Below, piece by piece: positions 9,116 through 18,060 of a stretch of DNA of 64,000 nucleotides; within the stretch, counting starts at the first letter, position 1; every line of letters starts with the position of its first letter. The notes beneath the pieces are model-generated. The model was not told where the DNA came from, ran no database searches, and worked only from the letters and a program-made list of their open reading frames with translations. Both the position numbers and the translations under genes were made by a program. The DNA lies in contig NZ_SGXC01000001.1 of NCBI RefSeq assembly GCF_004216695.1, positions 1-64,000 on the forward strand, read 5' to 3'. Origin of the DNA: Pigmentiphaga kullae. GTDB taxonomy: Bacteria; Pseudomonadota; Gammaproteobacteria; Burkholderiales; Burkholderiaceae_B.

Positions 9116-10281
9116 CCCCGTTCTCCCTGGAGCCCGGGCGCTACGACGAACTGGTCCGGATCCGGCGCGACATCCACCGCCATCCCGAACTCGCGTTCGC
9201 GGAACGGCGCACCGCGGCCATCGTCCGGCAAGACCTGGCCGGGCTGGGGCTGGACCCCATTTGCGGCGTGGCGGGCACCGGCGTCGTGGCGGTGCTGGAC
9301 ACCGGCCGCGCCGGACGCACGGTCGGCCTGCGCGTGGACATGGATGCCTTGCCCATGACGGAAACCGCCGACGTGCCGTTCAAGTCCGAGGTGACCGGCG
9401 CGGCGCACACCTGCGGCCACGACGTGCACTGCGCCATCGGATTGGGCGCAGCCTCGCTGCTGTGCAAGCGACGGGATACCTTGCGCGGCCGCTTCAAGTT
9501 CCTGTTCCAGCCGGCCGAGGAAACGCTGGAAGGCGCACGGGCCATGATCGAGGCCGGCGCGCTCGAGGCGCCGGCGGTGGACGTCCTGCTGGGCTGCCAC
9601 AACTCGCCGCAGTTGGACACCGGCCGGATCGGCTATCGGCACGGGGCCTCCATGGCCTCGTCCAGCGCCTTCGTCATCGACGTACGCGGCGCGGCCGGCC
9701 ATGCCGCCCATCCGCGCTCCGGCGTGGATGCGCTGCAGGCCCTGCCCATGCTGCTGGCCGGACTGAACGCGATACGCGCGAAGGAAGTCGCAGCCGACCA
9801 GCCCCTGATTCTTTCCGTGGGCCGGATCCAGGGCGGGCGCGCGCGCAACGTCATCTGCGATGCCGTCACGCTGGAAGGCACCTGCCGGACGCTGGACGAC
9901 ACCGTGCGCGGCGAGGTCGAAGCCGCGCTGCGCCGGCTGGCACAGGGCACGGCCACGGCGACGCGAACGCAGGTGGACGTGCAATGGCATACCCTGGCCC
10001 CCGCCCTGATCAACGATCGCGACACCCTGGACCGGACACTCCGCGCGATCGAACGCTGCCTGGGCGCCGACGCGCTGGTCGAGCTCGATGCGCCGTCGAT
10101 GGGCGGCGAGGACTTCGCCTGGTACCGGCAGCGCGTGCCCGTGGCGCATCTGCGCATCGGCTCGCGAGGCGCGGGGCGCTCGACACAACTGCATCAAAGC
10201 GATTATTTCTGCGACGAACGCGCCATCGAGACCGGGGCCCTGGCCCTGGCCTCGGCGGCGGCAGAGCTGGCCGCGTCCTGA
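9112..10281 (+). CDS. M20-family amidohydrolase / metallopeptidase
   Basis: A 389-residue dinuclear-metal hydrolase related to hippurate and N-acyl amino-acid amidohydrolases. It shows HRHPELAF near the start, the metal ligands Cys101 and His103 in HTCGHD, the catalytic glutamate pair in FQPAEE, and the C-terminal ligand motif MGGEDFAWY. There is no signal peptide, so it acts in the cytosol. It overlaps the RraA-like gene by four bases. Together with the dioxygenase and the downstream Bug receptor it suggests uptake and breakdown of an N-acylated or amide-bearing small molecule (inference). Confidence 0.92.
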   Translation: MTPFSLEPGRYDELVRIRRDIHRHPELAFAERRTAAIVRQDLAGLGLDPICGVAGTGVVAVLDTGRAGRTVGLRVDMDALPMTETADVPFKSEVTGAAHTCGHDVHCAIGLGAASLLCKRRDTLRGRFKFLFQPAEETLEGARAMIEAGALEAPAVDVLLGCHNSPQLDTGRIGYRHGASMASSSAFVIDVRGAAGHAAHPRSGVDALQALPMLLAGLNAIRAKEVAADQPLILSVGRIQGGRARNVICDAVTLEGTCRTLDDTVRGEVEAALRRLAQGTATATRTQVDVQWHTLAPALINDRDTLDRTLRAIERCLGADALVELDAPSMGGEDFAWYRQRVPVAHLRIGSRGAGRSTQLHQSDYFCDERAIETGALALASAAAELAAS

Positions 10282-10322
10282 CGCGCCCCGGCTCACCCCC
10301 ATGCATTTCAAGGAAACACGAC

Positions 10323-11279
10323 ATGGAACGACGACGATTCCTGTTCGGCCTGGCGGCGACCGCCACGATGCCGGCGGCCTGGTCCCAGAACCGGCCGATC
10401 CGTTTGCTGGTCCCCTTCGCTCCCGGCGGCGCGACCGACGTCATCGCACGCGAGATCGCGATGCTGATGGGCAAGCACCTGGGCGCCACCGTGGTGGTGG
10501 AAAACCGCGGCGGCGCGGGCGGATCGATCGGCACCTCGGAGGTGGCGCGCGCCGCTCCCGACGGCTACACGCTGGGACTCGCCACGCAATCGACCCATGC
10601 GGTCAACCCCGTCGTCTACCGCAAGGTCGGATACGACCCGCTGGCCGACTTCACGCTGCTGGGGGAGATCGCGCAGGCCCCCGGCATCCTGCTGGTCAAC
10701 GCCAAGGTGCCGGCCGCGACCCTGGCGCAGTTCGTGCAGCACCTGCGCAGCCATCCCGACCAGCTGACCTATTCGTCGCCCGGCAACGGCACCATCGGCC
10801 ACGTCTGGGGCGAGCTGTTCAAACACTCGACCGGCACGACCATGCTGCATGTGCCGTACAAGGGCGCCTCGCAGGCCCTGGCCGACCTGGTGGCGGGTCA
10901 GGTCGATTCGACCTTCACCTCGGTCGCCTCGGCCATGCCCTATCTGCGCAACGGCCGTGTACGCGCGCTGGCGGTGAGCTGGCCCCGGCGCCTGGACATG
11001 CTGCCCGAGGTGCCCACCTACGCCGAGGCGGGATGGCCGGACAACAACCAGCCGACCTGGTACGGACTGGTGGGGCCGGCGGGGCTTTCCGCAGATGCGC
11101 GCGGCGCGCTGCGGGCCGCCATGCGAGCCGCGCTGGACGACCCCGGCCTGCGGGAGAAGTATCGCGGCCAGGGGGTGTTTCCCGCCCTGGGCACTCCCGA
11201 GCAATTCGCCGCGACCATCCGGCGCGACATGGACAGCGTCGCGGCCATCCGCAGGACCGCCCACATTTCGGTGGACTAG
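10323..11279 (+). CDS. Bug-family (TTT) periplasmic solute receptor
   Basis: Bug proteins are periplasmic receptors for carboxylates and related solutes. This one has 318 residues. The export signal begins ERRRFLFGL, resembling a twin-arginine signal, followed by a hydrophobic run. The family core is clear: RLLVPFAPGGATDVIAR, VVVENRGGAGG, PDGYTLG, and HVPYKG. It is preceded by AAGGAA and sits 41 bases after the amidohydrolase, so it probably delivers that operon's substrate. No TctA/TctB membrane genes are nearby. Confidence 0.93.
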   Translation: MERRRFLFGLAATATMPAAWSQNRPIRLLVPFAPGGATDVIAREIAMLMGKHLGATVVVENRGGAGGSIGTSEVARAAPDGYTLGLATQSTHAVNPVVYRKVGYDPLADFTLLGEIAQAPGILLVNAKVPAATLAQFVQHLRSHPDQLTYSSPGNGTIGHVWGELFKHSTGTTMLHVPYKGASQALADLVAGQVDSTFTSVASAMPYLRNGRVRALAVSWPRRLDMLPEVPTYAEAGWPDNNQPTWYGLVGPAGLSADARGALRAAMRAALDDPGLREKYRGQGVFPALGTPEQFAATIRRDMDSVAAIRRTAHISVD

Positions 11280-11334
11280 CCGGCGCTTCTGCCCGATCAT
11301 CGTCTCCGGCTTTCTTCCAGGCAGACGATAGACC

Positions 11335-12222
11335 TTGGCATTGAAACTCAGACAGATCGAAGCCTTCCGCGCGGTCATGCGGGAAGGCAGCATGGTGCGG
11401 GCCAGCTCGACGCTGGCCATCACCCAGCCGGCCGTCAGCTACCTGATCGGATCGCTGGAAAACGCCGTGGGTTTCGCGCTGTTCCGGCGCGAAAAGGGCA
11501 AGCTCATCCCCACGCCCGAGGCGCATCAGCTCATCGACGAAGTCGACCGCCTGTACGAAAGCGTGGACGAGGTCGAGGCGGTGGCGCGACTCATCGCCAA
11601 CCACCAGCGCGCGGTGCTGCGCATCCTGCTGACCCCCGCCCTGTCCACCGGCGCCTGCGTCCAGGCCATCGGCCGCTACGCGGCGCGGCATCCGGGCCTG
11701 CGCCTGGACATCGACACCGCGCACCGGGCAACCATCGTGCGCCGTTTGCTGTCGGGCCATGCGGACCTGGCGGTGTTGTCGCTGCCGGTGGAAACGGACC
11801 GTATCGTGGCCACCAGCGTCTTCGCCAGCGACCTGGTATGCGTGCTTCCCGCGCACCGCGCGCCGCCCCGGCCGGACGCCGTCACCCCGGCCGACCTGGC
11901 CGATATTCCGCTGATCGGACTCAAGCCCAGCGGCGTGATCCGCCCCATCGTCGACCGCTGGTTTTCCGCCGCGGAAATCAAGCCGCGCTTCGACATCGAG
12001 GTGCGCGACGCCTGGACCGCCATCGAACTCGTGCGCGGCGGCGTGGGGGCCGCCATCGTGGGCCGCATCAGCGTCCCGCCTTTGGGCGCGGATCCGCTGC
12101 GCGTGCTGGCGCTCGCGCCGGCCCAGCGGATCGAGATAGGCGTGGTGTCGCCGGCCTCGCCCCCGCCCAATCGCACAGTGGGCGCACTGGCGGATTTCCT
12201 GCGCGCGCAGTTGCAACCCTAG
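11335..12222 (+). CDS. LysR-type transcriptional regulator
   Basis: A 295-residue regulator with an N-terminal winged helix-turn-helix (KLRQIEAFRAVM, then ITQPAVSYLIGSLE) and a C-terminal effector-binding domain. The start is a TTG at 11335 or 11341; the second gives the usual N-terminus beginning MKLRQIE. It follows the Bug gene on the same strand rather than being divergent, so it may be co-transcribed with the dioxygenase operon and autoregulated. Its last four bases overlap the convergent AraC gene. Confidence 0.9.
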   Translation: MALKLRQIEAFRAVMREGSMVRASSTLAITQPAVSYLIGSLENAVGFALFRREKGKLIPTPEAHQLIDEVDRLYESVDEVEAVARLIANHQRAVLRILLTPALSTGACVQAIGRYAARHPGLRLDIDTAHRATIVRRLLSGHADLAVLSLPVETDRIVATSVFASDLVCVLPAHRAPPRPDAVTPADLADIPLIGLKPSGVIRPIVDRWFSAAEIKPRFDIEVRDAWTAIELVRGGVGAAIVGRISVPPLGADPLRVLALAPAQRIEIGVVSPASPPPNRTVGALADFLRAQLQP

Positions 12223-12986
12223 CGATAGAACGCCGTCGGCGGCACGCCGAACTGCCGCCTGAATGCCGCCGTAAAGGCGCTCTGGCTGTCGTAGCCGTGC
12301 TCGAACGCGACCCGCACGACAGGCAGGCCCTGGGCCAGCGCCTCGAGCGCCAGCAGCAGCCGGGCCTGCTGGCGCCATCGGCCGAACGTCACACCGGTAC
12401 TGCGCAGGAAATGGCGATGGAAGGTCTTGGGGCTCATCGCCAACCGGGCCGCCCACTGGTCCGCCGTGCCGGCCGCGGCGGGATCCTCGGTCAGGGCGCG
12501 GCACACGCGTTCGATGCGCGCATCGTCGGGCCAGGGCAGGTGGAACGGCAGCACCGGCAAGGCCCGCAGCTCGTCCAGCAGAAAGCGCATCAGCCGGCCA
12601 TCGCGGCTGTCGGCGCGATAGCCCGGTGGCACCAGGGTGGCGGCCAGGATCAGTTCGCGCAGCAGCGGCGGAACGTCGATCACGCAATCGGTTCCGGGCA
12701 GGCCTTCGATCGCGTCCACATTGACGAACAGGCTGCGCATGCGTACCGCCCCACGCGCGCGGATGGTGTGCTCGACCCCCGCTTGCAGCCAGACCGCGCG
12801 GGTGGGCGGCACGACCCAGCGGCCGGCGGCGGTTTCCACGGCCAGGACGCCTTCGATGGCATAGACGAGTTGCGATCGCGGGTGGCTGTGGGGAGGAATG
12901 ACGTGGCCGGCCGGGTAGTCCACCGCCACGCCGGTCACGGGCGTGGCGGTGGAGTCGTAGGCGGAGCCGGCGGCATGGGAGATCAT
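12219..12986 (-). CDS. AraC-family transcriptional regulator with cupin sensor
   Basis: A 255-residue regulator. The N-terminal half is a cupin sensor (PPHSHPRSQLVYAIEG). The C-terminal half has two helix-turn-helix segments ending in HGYDSQSAFTAAFRRQFG. The ATG at 12986 is preferred because upstream extensions have no homology-like content and AAGGT lies about ten bases before it. It is transcribed away from leuA, sharing the 278-base region that contains the leu leader. Its target is unknown. Confidence 0.9.
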   Translation of the reverse strand: MISHAAGSAYDSTATPVTGVAVDYPAGHVIPPHSHPRSQLVYAIEGVLAVETAAGRWVVPPTRAVWLQAGVEHTIRARGAVRMRSLFVNVDAIEGLPGTDCVIDVPPLLRELILAATLVPPGYRADSRDGRLMRFLLDELRALPVLPFHLPWPDDARIERVCRALTEDPAAAGTADQWAARLAMSPKTFHRHFLRSTGVTFGRWRQQARLLLALEALAQGLPVVRVAFEHGYDSQSAFTAAFRRQFGVPPTAFYR

Positions 12987-13098
12987 GGCCCATGCTACCT
13001 TACTCTGACCATTTCGCGACAAAAAAAGACCAAACCGCGCAATACGGCCATGATCCGCCGCTTCTATCCTTGACGGCATCGATCATCCGGTTGTCCCC

Positions 13099-13191
13099 AT
13101 GCCCCTCGTCATTCCCGCGCTTTCGCTACTACGGCCCCTGCCTTCCGGCCGGGGTCTGCCTGCGCGCACGACGACCCTGGACACCCGCTGA
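13099..13191 (+). CDS. leuL: leu leader peptide (attenuator)
   Basis: A 30-codon frame 74 bases before leuA with seven leucine codons (positions 3, 8, 10, 11, 14, 20 and 27). These include two consecutive CTA codons (13126-13131), a codon that is scarce in this GC-rich DNA. It fits a leader peptide at which ribosomes stall when charged tRNA-Leu is short. No good ribosome-binding site precedes the ATG, which lowers confidence. The downstream stems that could respond to stalling are listed separately. Confidence 0.66.
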   Translation: MPLVIPALSLLRPLPSGRGLPARTTTLDTR

Positions 13192-13241
13192 TCTCCCCAG
13201 ACCCCGGCCGGACGCAGCTTTCACCTGAAAGCGGGGAGATC
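13145..13241 (+). promoter_or_regulatory. leu attenuator: mutually exclusive RNA stems
   Basis: Bases 13145-13157, inside the leader frame, are perfectly complementary over 13 bp to 13199-13211. A competing stem pairs 13190-13198 with 13233-13241 (9 bp, GATCTCCCC/GGGGAGATC) and encloses a small hairpin GCTTTC-ACCT-GAAAGC (13217-13232). The two long pairings interlock and cannot form together, as in classical attenuators. No U-run follows the second stem, so control of translation or Rho-dependent termination is as likely as intrinsic termination. Confidence 0.6.
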
Positions 13242-13264
13242 GCGTCCACATTCCGAGGCCTGTC

Positions 13265-14941
13265 ATGATCGACCATCCCGAAACCAAGTATCGCCCCTTC
13301 CCTCCCGTCCACCTGCCCGACCGCCAATGGCCCTCGCGCACCATCGCGCGGGCGCCCGTCTGGCTGTCGACCGACCTGCGCGACGGCAACCAGGCCCTGT
13401 TCGAACCGATGAACCGCGAACGCAAGCTGCGGCTGTTCGACGAACTCGTGCGCCTGGGCTTCAAGGAAATCGAAGTCGGCTTTCCCGCCGCCTCGCGCAC
13501 CGACTTCGACATCGTCCGGCACCTGGTCGACCAGCGTCGCATTCCCGACGACGTCACGCCCATGGTCATCACGCAGTTGCGCGAGGACCTGATCCGCGAA
13601 ACCGTCCGCAGCATCCGGGGAGCCCGGCGGGCCATCGTCCATTTCTACAACGCGATCGCGCCGGCCTGGCGCCGGGTGGTGTTCGGCATGTCCGTACCCG
13701 AGATCCGGCAGATGGTCGATCACCACGTGCGGCTCCTGCGCACACTGACGGACGCCTGCCCCGAGACCGAATGGGTGCTGCAGTATTCGCCGGAGACCTT
13801 CTGCATGGCCGAGCTGGAGGTGTCGCTGCAGATGTGCAACACCGCCATACGCGCGTGGGACGCGGGTCCCGGCCGGCCCATCATCATCAACCTGCCCACC
13901 ACCGTGGAAGTCGCCACGCCCAACGTGTTCGCCGACCAGGTCGAATGGATGAACGACCGCATCGAACGGCGCGAGCACGTGGTCCTGTCCGTGCATCCGC
14001 ACAACGACCGGGGTACCGGCGTGGCCTGCGCGGAGCAGGCCCTGCTGGCGGGCGCCGAGCGCGTGGAGGGCTGCCTGTTCGGCAACGGCGAGCGCAGCGG
14101 CAATCTCGACCTGGTCACGCTGGCGCTGAACCTGTACACCCAGGGCATCCACCCCGGCCTGGATTTCTCGGACATCGCCGCCGTGGCCCGGGTAGCCGAG
14201 GAATGCACCGCCCTGCCTATCCACCCCCGTCATCCGTATGTCGGCGACCTGGTCTTCACCGCCTTCTCGGGCTCGCATCAGGACGCCATCGCCAAGGGCT
14301 TCGCGGCGCGGCGCGAAGGGGATGTCTGGGAAGTGCCATACCTGCCCATCGACCCGCACGACCTGGGGCGCACCTACGACAGCATCGTCCGCGTCAACAG
14401 CCAGTCGGGCAAGGGCGGCATCGCTTTCCTGCTCCAGCGCGACCGTGGCGTGGTCATGCCGCGCCGCATGCAGGTGGAGTTCGGCGCCATCGTGCAAAAG
14501 CATGCGGACGCCAGCGAAACGGAGCTCGGCAGCGACGAACTGTGGGCGCTGTTCAGCCACACCTATCTGGCGCCGACCGCCGAGGGCGGCTCGCTGGTCT
14601 ATCGCGGCCACCGGCTGTTCGACGCCGAGGCAGGCCAGGGCATCGAGCTGGAAGTGACGGACGAGACAGGGCGCGTGCGCCGCCTGCGCGGCACCGGCAA
14701 CGGGCCCATCGCGGCGACGGTGGACGCGCTCGGCCTGCCGTTGCGCATCGACGGCTACGAGGAGCGCAGCCTGGGTGCCGGCGCCGACGCCCGGGCATTC
14801 GCCATCGTCGAGGCCGCCCTGCCCGGGGTCCCGGGAACCCGCTACGGCGCGGGCTGCCACGCCAACATCGTCGTGGCGTCGGTGCTCGCGGTGCTGAGCG
14901 CGGCGGCGCGCTTCGGAAGCAACGGCGTCGGCCTGGCCTGA
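13265..14941 (+). CDS. leuA: 2-isopropylmalate synthase (long form)
   Basis: Condenses acetyl-CoA with 2-oxoisovalerate, the first step of leucine synthesis. The 558-residue protein matches the long LeuA type. It has the catalytic Arg39-Asp40 in STDLRDGNQAL, metal ligands His244 and His246 in SVHPHNDRGTG, and a C-terminal regulatory domain of about 120 residues ending near GAGCHANIVVASVLAV, where leucine feedback normally acts. GAGG lies seven bases before the ATG. The upstream Leu-codon leader supports a biosynthetic rather than catabolic role. Confidence 0.95.
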   Translation: MIDHPETKYRPFPPVHLPDRQWPSRTIARAPVWLSTDLRDGNQALFEPMNRERKLRLFDELVRLGFKEIEVGFPAASRTDFDIVRHLVDQRRIPDDVTPMVITQLREDLIRETVRSIRGARRAIVHFYNAIAPAWRRVVFGMSVPEIRQMVDHHVRLLRTLTDACPETEWVLQYSPETFCMAELEVSLQMCNTAIRAWDAGPGRPIIINLPTTVEVATPNVFADQVEWMNDRIERREHVVLSVHPHNDRGTGVACAEQALLAGAERVEGCLFGNGERSGNLDLVTLALNLYTQGIHPGLDFSDIAAVARVAEECTALPIHPRHPYVGDLVFTAFSGSHQDAIAKGFAARREGDVWEVPYLPIDPHDLGRTYDSIVRVNSQSGKGGIAFLLQRDRGVVMPRRMQVEFGAIVQKHADASETELGSDELWALFSHTYLAPTAEGGSLVYRGHRLFDAEAGQGIELEVTDETGRVRRLRGTGNGPIAATVDALGLPLRIDGYEERSLGAGADARAFAIVEAALPGVPGTRYGAGCHANIVVASVLAVLSAAARFGSNGVGLA

Positions 14942-14951
14942 CACGCAGCCG

Positions 14952-15845
14952 TCAAACCGTGCGCCGCGTCTTCATCAACATGTCGTACAGCAGCTGGGCC
15001 ACCGGGCTGAGCTGCCTGCCGCGCCGATGGATCAGCCCGATGTCCCGGCTGACGGCAGGCTCGCGCAAGGGCTTGCTGACCAGGGCCGCATGCCGGCCCT
15101 TGGGCATGGCCAGTTTCGGCACGACGCCTATGCCCACCCCCGCTTCCACCAGGCTGACCAGCGCGGGCACGTGCTGGACCTCGCAGAACCATCGCGGCTG
15201 CTGCGCGCTGTGGGCCAGGGCCTGGTCCATCAGGAAACGATTGCCGCTGCCCTGCGCCAGCCGGATGAAGTGGTGATCGGCCAGTTGCGCCCAGGTCAGC
15301 GTGCGTCGCGCGGCAAGGGGGTGGTCGCGCCGAAGCGCCACCACGAAGGGTTCGTTCAACAAGGGCTGGTAGGTGATCTCGGCATCCTGCGTGCCGATGT
15401 AGGTCAGGCCGAAATCGGCGTCGCCGCGCGCCACCGCGGTCAGGACTTCGGATGACGACTCGTCGATGATGCGGATACGGATGCGCGGGTATTGCTGGTG
15501 GTACTGGCGGATGACCTCGGGCAGGAAGTAGGCCACCGCCGACGGCACGCAGGCGATGGTGACTTCGCCCGACAATTTCTCGGCCACGTCCTGGATCCCG
15601 ATCAGCGCACTCTCCAACTCGTTGAGGACGTTTCTTGCGCGCGGCACGAAGCCGCGTCCTATGGTCGTCAACTGAACCTTGCGCGTGGTCCGCTCGAACA
15701 GCTTGACGCCCAGGGCGTCCTCCAGCTTGTCCACCCGCCGGGACAGCGCGGACTGCGACACGTGCAGGGATTCGGAGGCGGCCCGGAAGCTTCCCAGGTC
15801 GGCCACGGCAAGAAAGGCCCGCAGATCGGCCAGATCGAATTTCAT
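14952..15845 (-). CDS. LysR-type transcriptional regulator
   Basis: A 297-residue LysR protein starting MKFDLADLRAFLAV with the DNA-binding helix HVSQSALSRRVDKLE. It is divergent from the Bug/malate-dehydrogenase-like operon beginning at 15956. The 110-base AT-richer gap between them is the expected place for a shared T-N11-A operator, so it probably regulates that operon. Confidence 0.93.
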   Translation of the reverse strand: MKFDLADLRAFLAVADLGSFRAASESLHVSQSALSRRVDKLEDALGVKLFERTTRKVQLTTIGRGFVPRARNVLNELESALIGIQDVAEKLSGEVTIACVPSAVAYFLPEVIRQYHQQYPRIRIRIIDESSSEVLTAVARGDADFGLTYIGTQDAEITYQPLLNEPFVVALRRDHPLAARRTLTWAQLADHHFIRLAQGSGNRFLMDQALAHSAQQPRWFCEVQHVPALVSLVEAGVGIGVVPKLAMPKGRHAALVSKPLREPAVSRDIGLIHRRGRQLSPVAQLLYDMLMKTRRTV

Positions 15846-15955
15846 GCGTTTTCGTCAAGAATCCATCCAATTTTTGCACTTTACTCCTGTTTGGCCGACG
15901 CCCAAGATGCGCTCCATAGCCTTGCGTCCAGGGCATACCGGATACGGAGACACAC

Positions 15956-16951
15956 TTGCCACATTCGATTTCCCGCCGCCCCGTCCTGCGGCTGCTGACC
16001 GGCGGCGCGCTGCTGACCGCCGCCACGCTCGGCCTGGCGCAGGCCGACACCTGGACCCCGGCCAAGCCCATACGCCTGCTGGTGCCCTACGGCCCCGGCG
16101 GCAGCTCGGACGTGATCGCCCGCGCCATTGCCACGGAAATGGCGAAGGGCCTGGGCAAGGCCGTGGTGGTCGAGAACAAGGGCGGCGGCCAGGGCACGAT
16201 CGCCACGAGCGAAGTGGCCCGGGCCCGGCCCGACGGCTACACCATCGTGCTGGGCCACGTGGGCACGCTGGCGGTCAATCCGGCCATGATGAAAGACCTG
16301 CCCTACCGGGTCGACCAGGACTTCGCGCCCATCACGCTGCTGGCGCGCCTGCCCATGGTGTTCGCCGTCTCCGACCGGGTGGAAGCCGCCGACCTGCCAG
16401 CCTTCATCCGGCTGGCCCGCGCCCGGCCCGGCAAGTTCAACTACGGGTCGGCCGGCAACGGCAGCGCCGGGCACCTCGCCTTCGAGATGCTCAAGACCGC
16501 GACGAAGACGGCCATCACGCATGTCCCCTACAAAGGCACCGGCGCCCAGGTCGCCGACCTGATCGCCGGTCACATCGACGCCGCGGCCGCCGGCACGCCC
16601 GGCCTCCTGCCGCCGTTCCAGGCCGGCCGGATACGCATTCTTGCCGTGGGCGCATCGAAGCGCCTGGCAGTGCTGCCCGACGTTCCCACCGTGGCCGAAC
16701 TCGGCTACCCGGGCTTCGAAAGCTCCCAGTGGTTCGGCCTGCTGGCGCCCGCCGGCACGCCCCAGCCAGTGGTGCGGCGCCTGCACGAGGAAGCGCTGAA
16801 GGCCCTGCATTCGCCTTCGGTCCAGCAGCGCCTGCAGCACGACTCCAGCGAATCGCTGGGCCAGGGCCCCGCCGAGTTCTCGGCCTTCATCCGCGGCGAA
16901 CAGGCCCGCTGGGGCGACGTGGTGCGCGCCGCCGGCATTTCGGCCGATTGA
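15956..16951 (+). CDS. Bug-family periplasmic solute receptor
   Basis: A 331-residue receptor with a TTG start, supported by GGAG six bases upstream. It has a clear Sec signal peptide (about 30 residues, hydrophobic LLTGGALLTAATLG, cleavage near AQA-DTW). Core motifs are RLLVPYGPGGSSDVIAR, VVVENKGGG and HVPYKGTG. First gene of an operon with a dehydrogenase, a second Bug receptor, an MBL hydrolase and a binding-protein-like gene. Confidence 0.93.
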   Translation: MPHSISRRPVLRLLTGGALLTAATLGLAQADTWTPAKPIRLLVPYGPGGSSDVIARAIATEMAKGLGKAVVVENKGGGQGTIATSEVARARPDGYTIVLGHVGTLAVNPAMMKDLPYRVDQDFAPITLLARLPMVFAVSDRVEAADLPAFIRLARARPGKFNYGSAGNGSAGHLAFEMLKTATKTAITHVPYKGTGAQVADLIAGHIDAAAAGTPGLLPPFQAGRIRILAVGASKRLAVLPDVPTVAELGYPGFESSQWFGLLAPAGTPQPVVRRLHEEALKALHSPSVQQRLQHDSSESLGQGPAEFSAFIRGEQARWGDVVRAAGISAD

Positions 16952-16982
16952 ACTCCCTTCTTCTCCCATGCAGGAACGTTTC

Positions 16983-18029
16983 ATGTCCTCCACCGCTACC
17001 CCGCCCACCAAGTATTCCGAAGCCGAACTGACCCGCCTGGGCATCCTCGCCTTCCGCGCGCTCGGCCTGCCCGAGCAGGATGCCCAGGACGTCACCCGCG
17101 TGCTGGTGCTGGCCGACATGTTCGGCCTGTCGACCCATGGCCTGAGCCGCCTCGAATCCTACGGCGATCGCCTGAAGGTCGGCGGCATCGCCGCGCAAGC
17201 CCAGGTCACGGTAAGCACGGTGGCACCCGCGCTGCGCCTGGTCGACGGCGGCAACGGCGTCGGCCCGCTGGTCGGCATGCATGCCCTGCGCGCCGCGATG
17301 GAAGCCGCGGGCGAATGCGGCGTGGGCGTCGCGTTCGCTCGCGCCAGCAACCATTTCGGGCCGGTCTCTCCCTATTCCCTGATCGCCGCCCAGAGCGGGT
17401 TCGCCAGCATCATCGGCAGCAACGCCACCACCACCATCGCCCCCTGGGGCGGCAGCGACGCCAGGCTGGGCAACAGCCCGATCGGGTTCGGCGTCCCCAA
17501 TCCGGGCGGCGATCCCTTCCTGCTCGACATGGCGATGAGCGTCGTCGCCCGCGCCAAGATCCGCCGGGCCCTCAAGCAGGGCCAGTCCATCCCGGACACC
17601 TGGGCCACCGACCAGGCCGGCCGCCCCACCACCGACCCCGCCGCCGCGCTGGACGGCTTCCTGCTTCCCATCGGCGGGCACAAAGGCTATGGCCTGGCCC
17701 TGATGGTGGACCTGTTCGCCGGCCTGCTGTCCAACGCGGCCTACCTGACCCACGTGAAGTCGTGGGTCGAAGCGCCGGACGAACCGCAGAACCTGGGGCA
17801 CTTCTTCATCCTGATCGACACGCGCCGGCTCGGCTCCACCGCCTGGCTGGCCCAACGGATGAACGACTTCGCCGCCATCCTGCACGGCAGCGCGCCAGTC
17901 GATCCCGACCAGCCCGTCATCGTCCCCGGGGAAATCGAACTGGGCCGCCTGGCGCGCAGCCGCGCGGAGGGAATCGACCTGGATGCCGACACGGCCGCCC
18001 TGCTGGCCGCCTACGCCTCGCCCCGATAG
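16983..18029 (+). CDS. Malate/L-lactate dehydrogenase-family (Ldh2) oxidoreductase
   Basis: A 348-residue NAD(P)-dependent dehydrogenase of the YlbC/YbiC/sulfolactate-dehydrogenase superfamily, which oxidises 2-hydroxy acids. Family marks are DMFGLSTHGLSRL, the catalytic-region ASNHFG, GNSPIGFGVPN and GGHKGYGLALMVDL. The ATG at 16983 is preceded by AGGAA at the right spacing; an in-frame ATG 15 bases earlier lacks one. Flanked by two Bug genes, so its substrate is likely a 2-hydroxycarboxylate or sulfolactate-like compound imported by them (inference). Confidence 0.9.
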   Translation: MSSTATPPTKYSEAELTRLGILAFRALGLPEQDAQDVTRVLVLADMFGLSTHGLSRLESYGDRLKVGGIAAQAQVTVSTVAPALRLVDGGNGVGPLVGMHALRAAMEAAGECGVGVAFARASNHFGPVSPYSLIAAQSGFASIIGSNATTTIAPWGGSDARLGNSPIGFGVPNPGGDPFLLDMAMSVVARAKIRRALKQGQSIPDTWATDQAGRPTTDPAAALDGFLLPIGGHKGYGLALMVDLFAGLLSNAAYLTHVKSWVEAPDEPQNLGHFFILIDTRRLGSTAWLAQRMNDFAAILHGSAPVDPDQPVIVPGEIELGRLARSRAEGIDLDADTAALLAAYASPR

Positions 18030-18060
18030 GCCGGCCCGCGACAAAACCGAGGAGGAAGAC

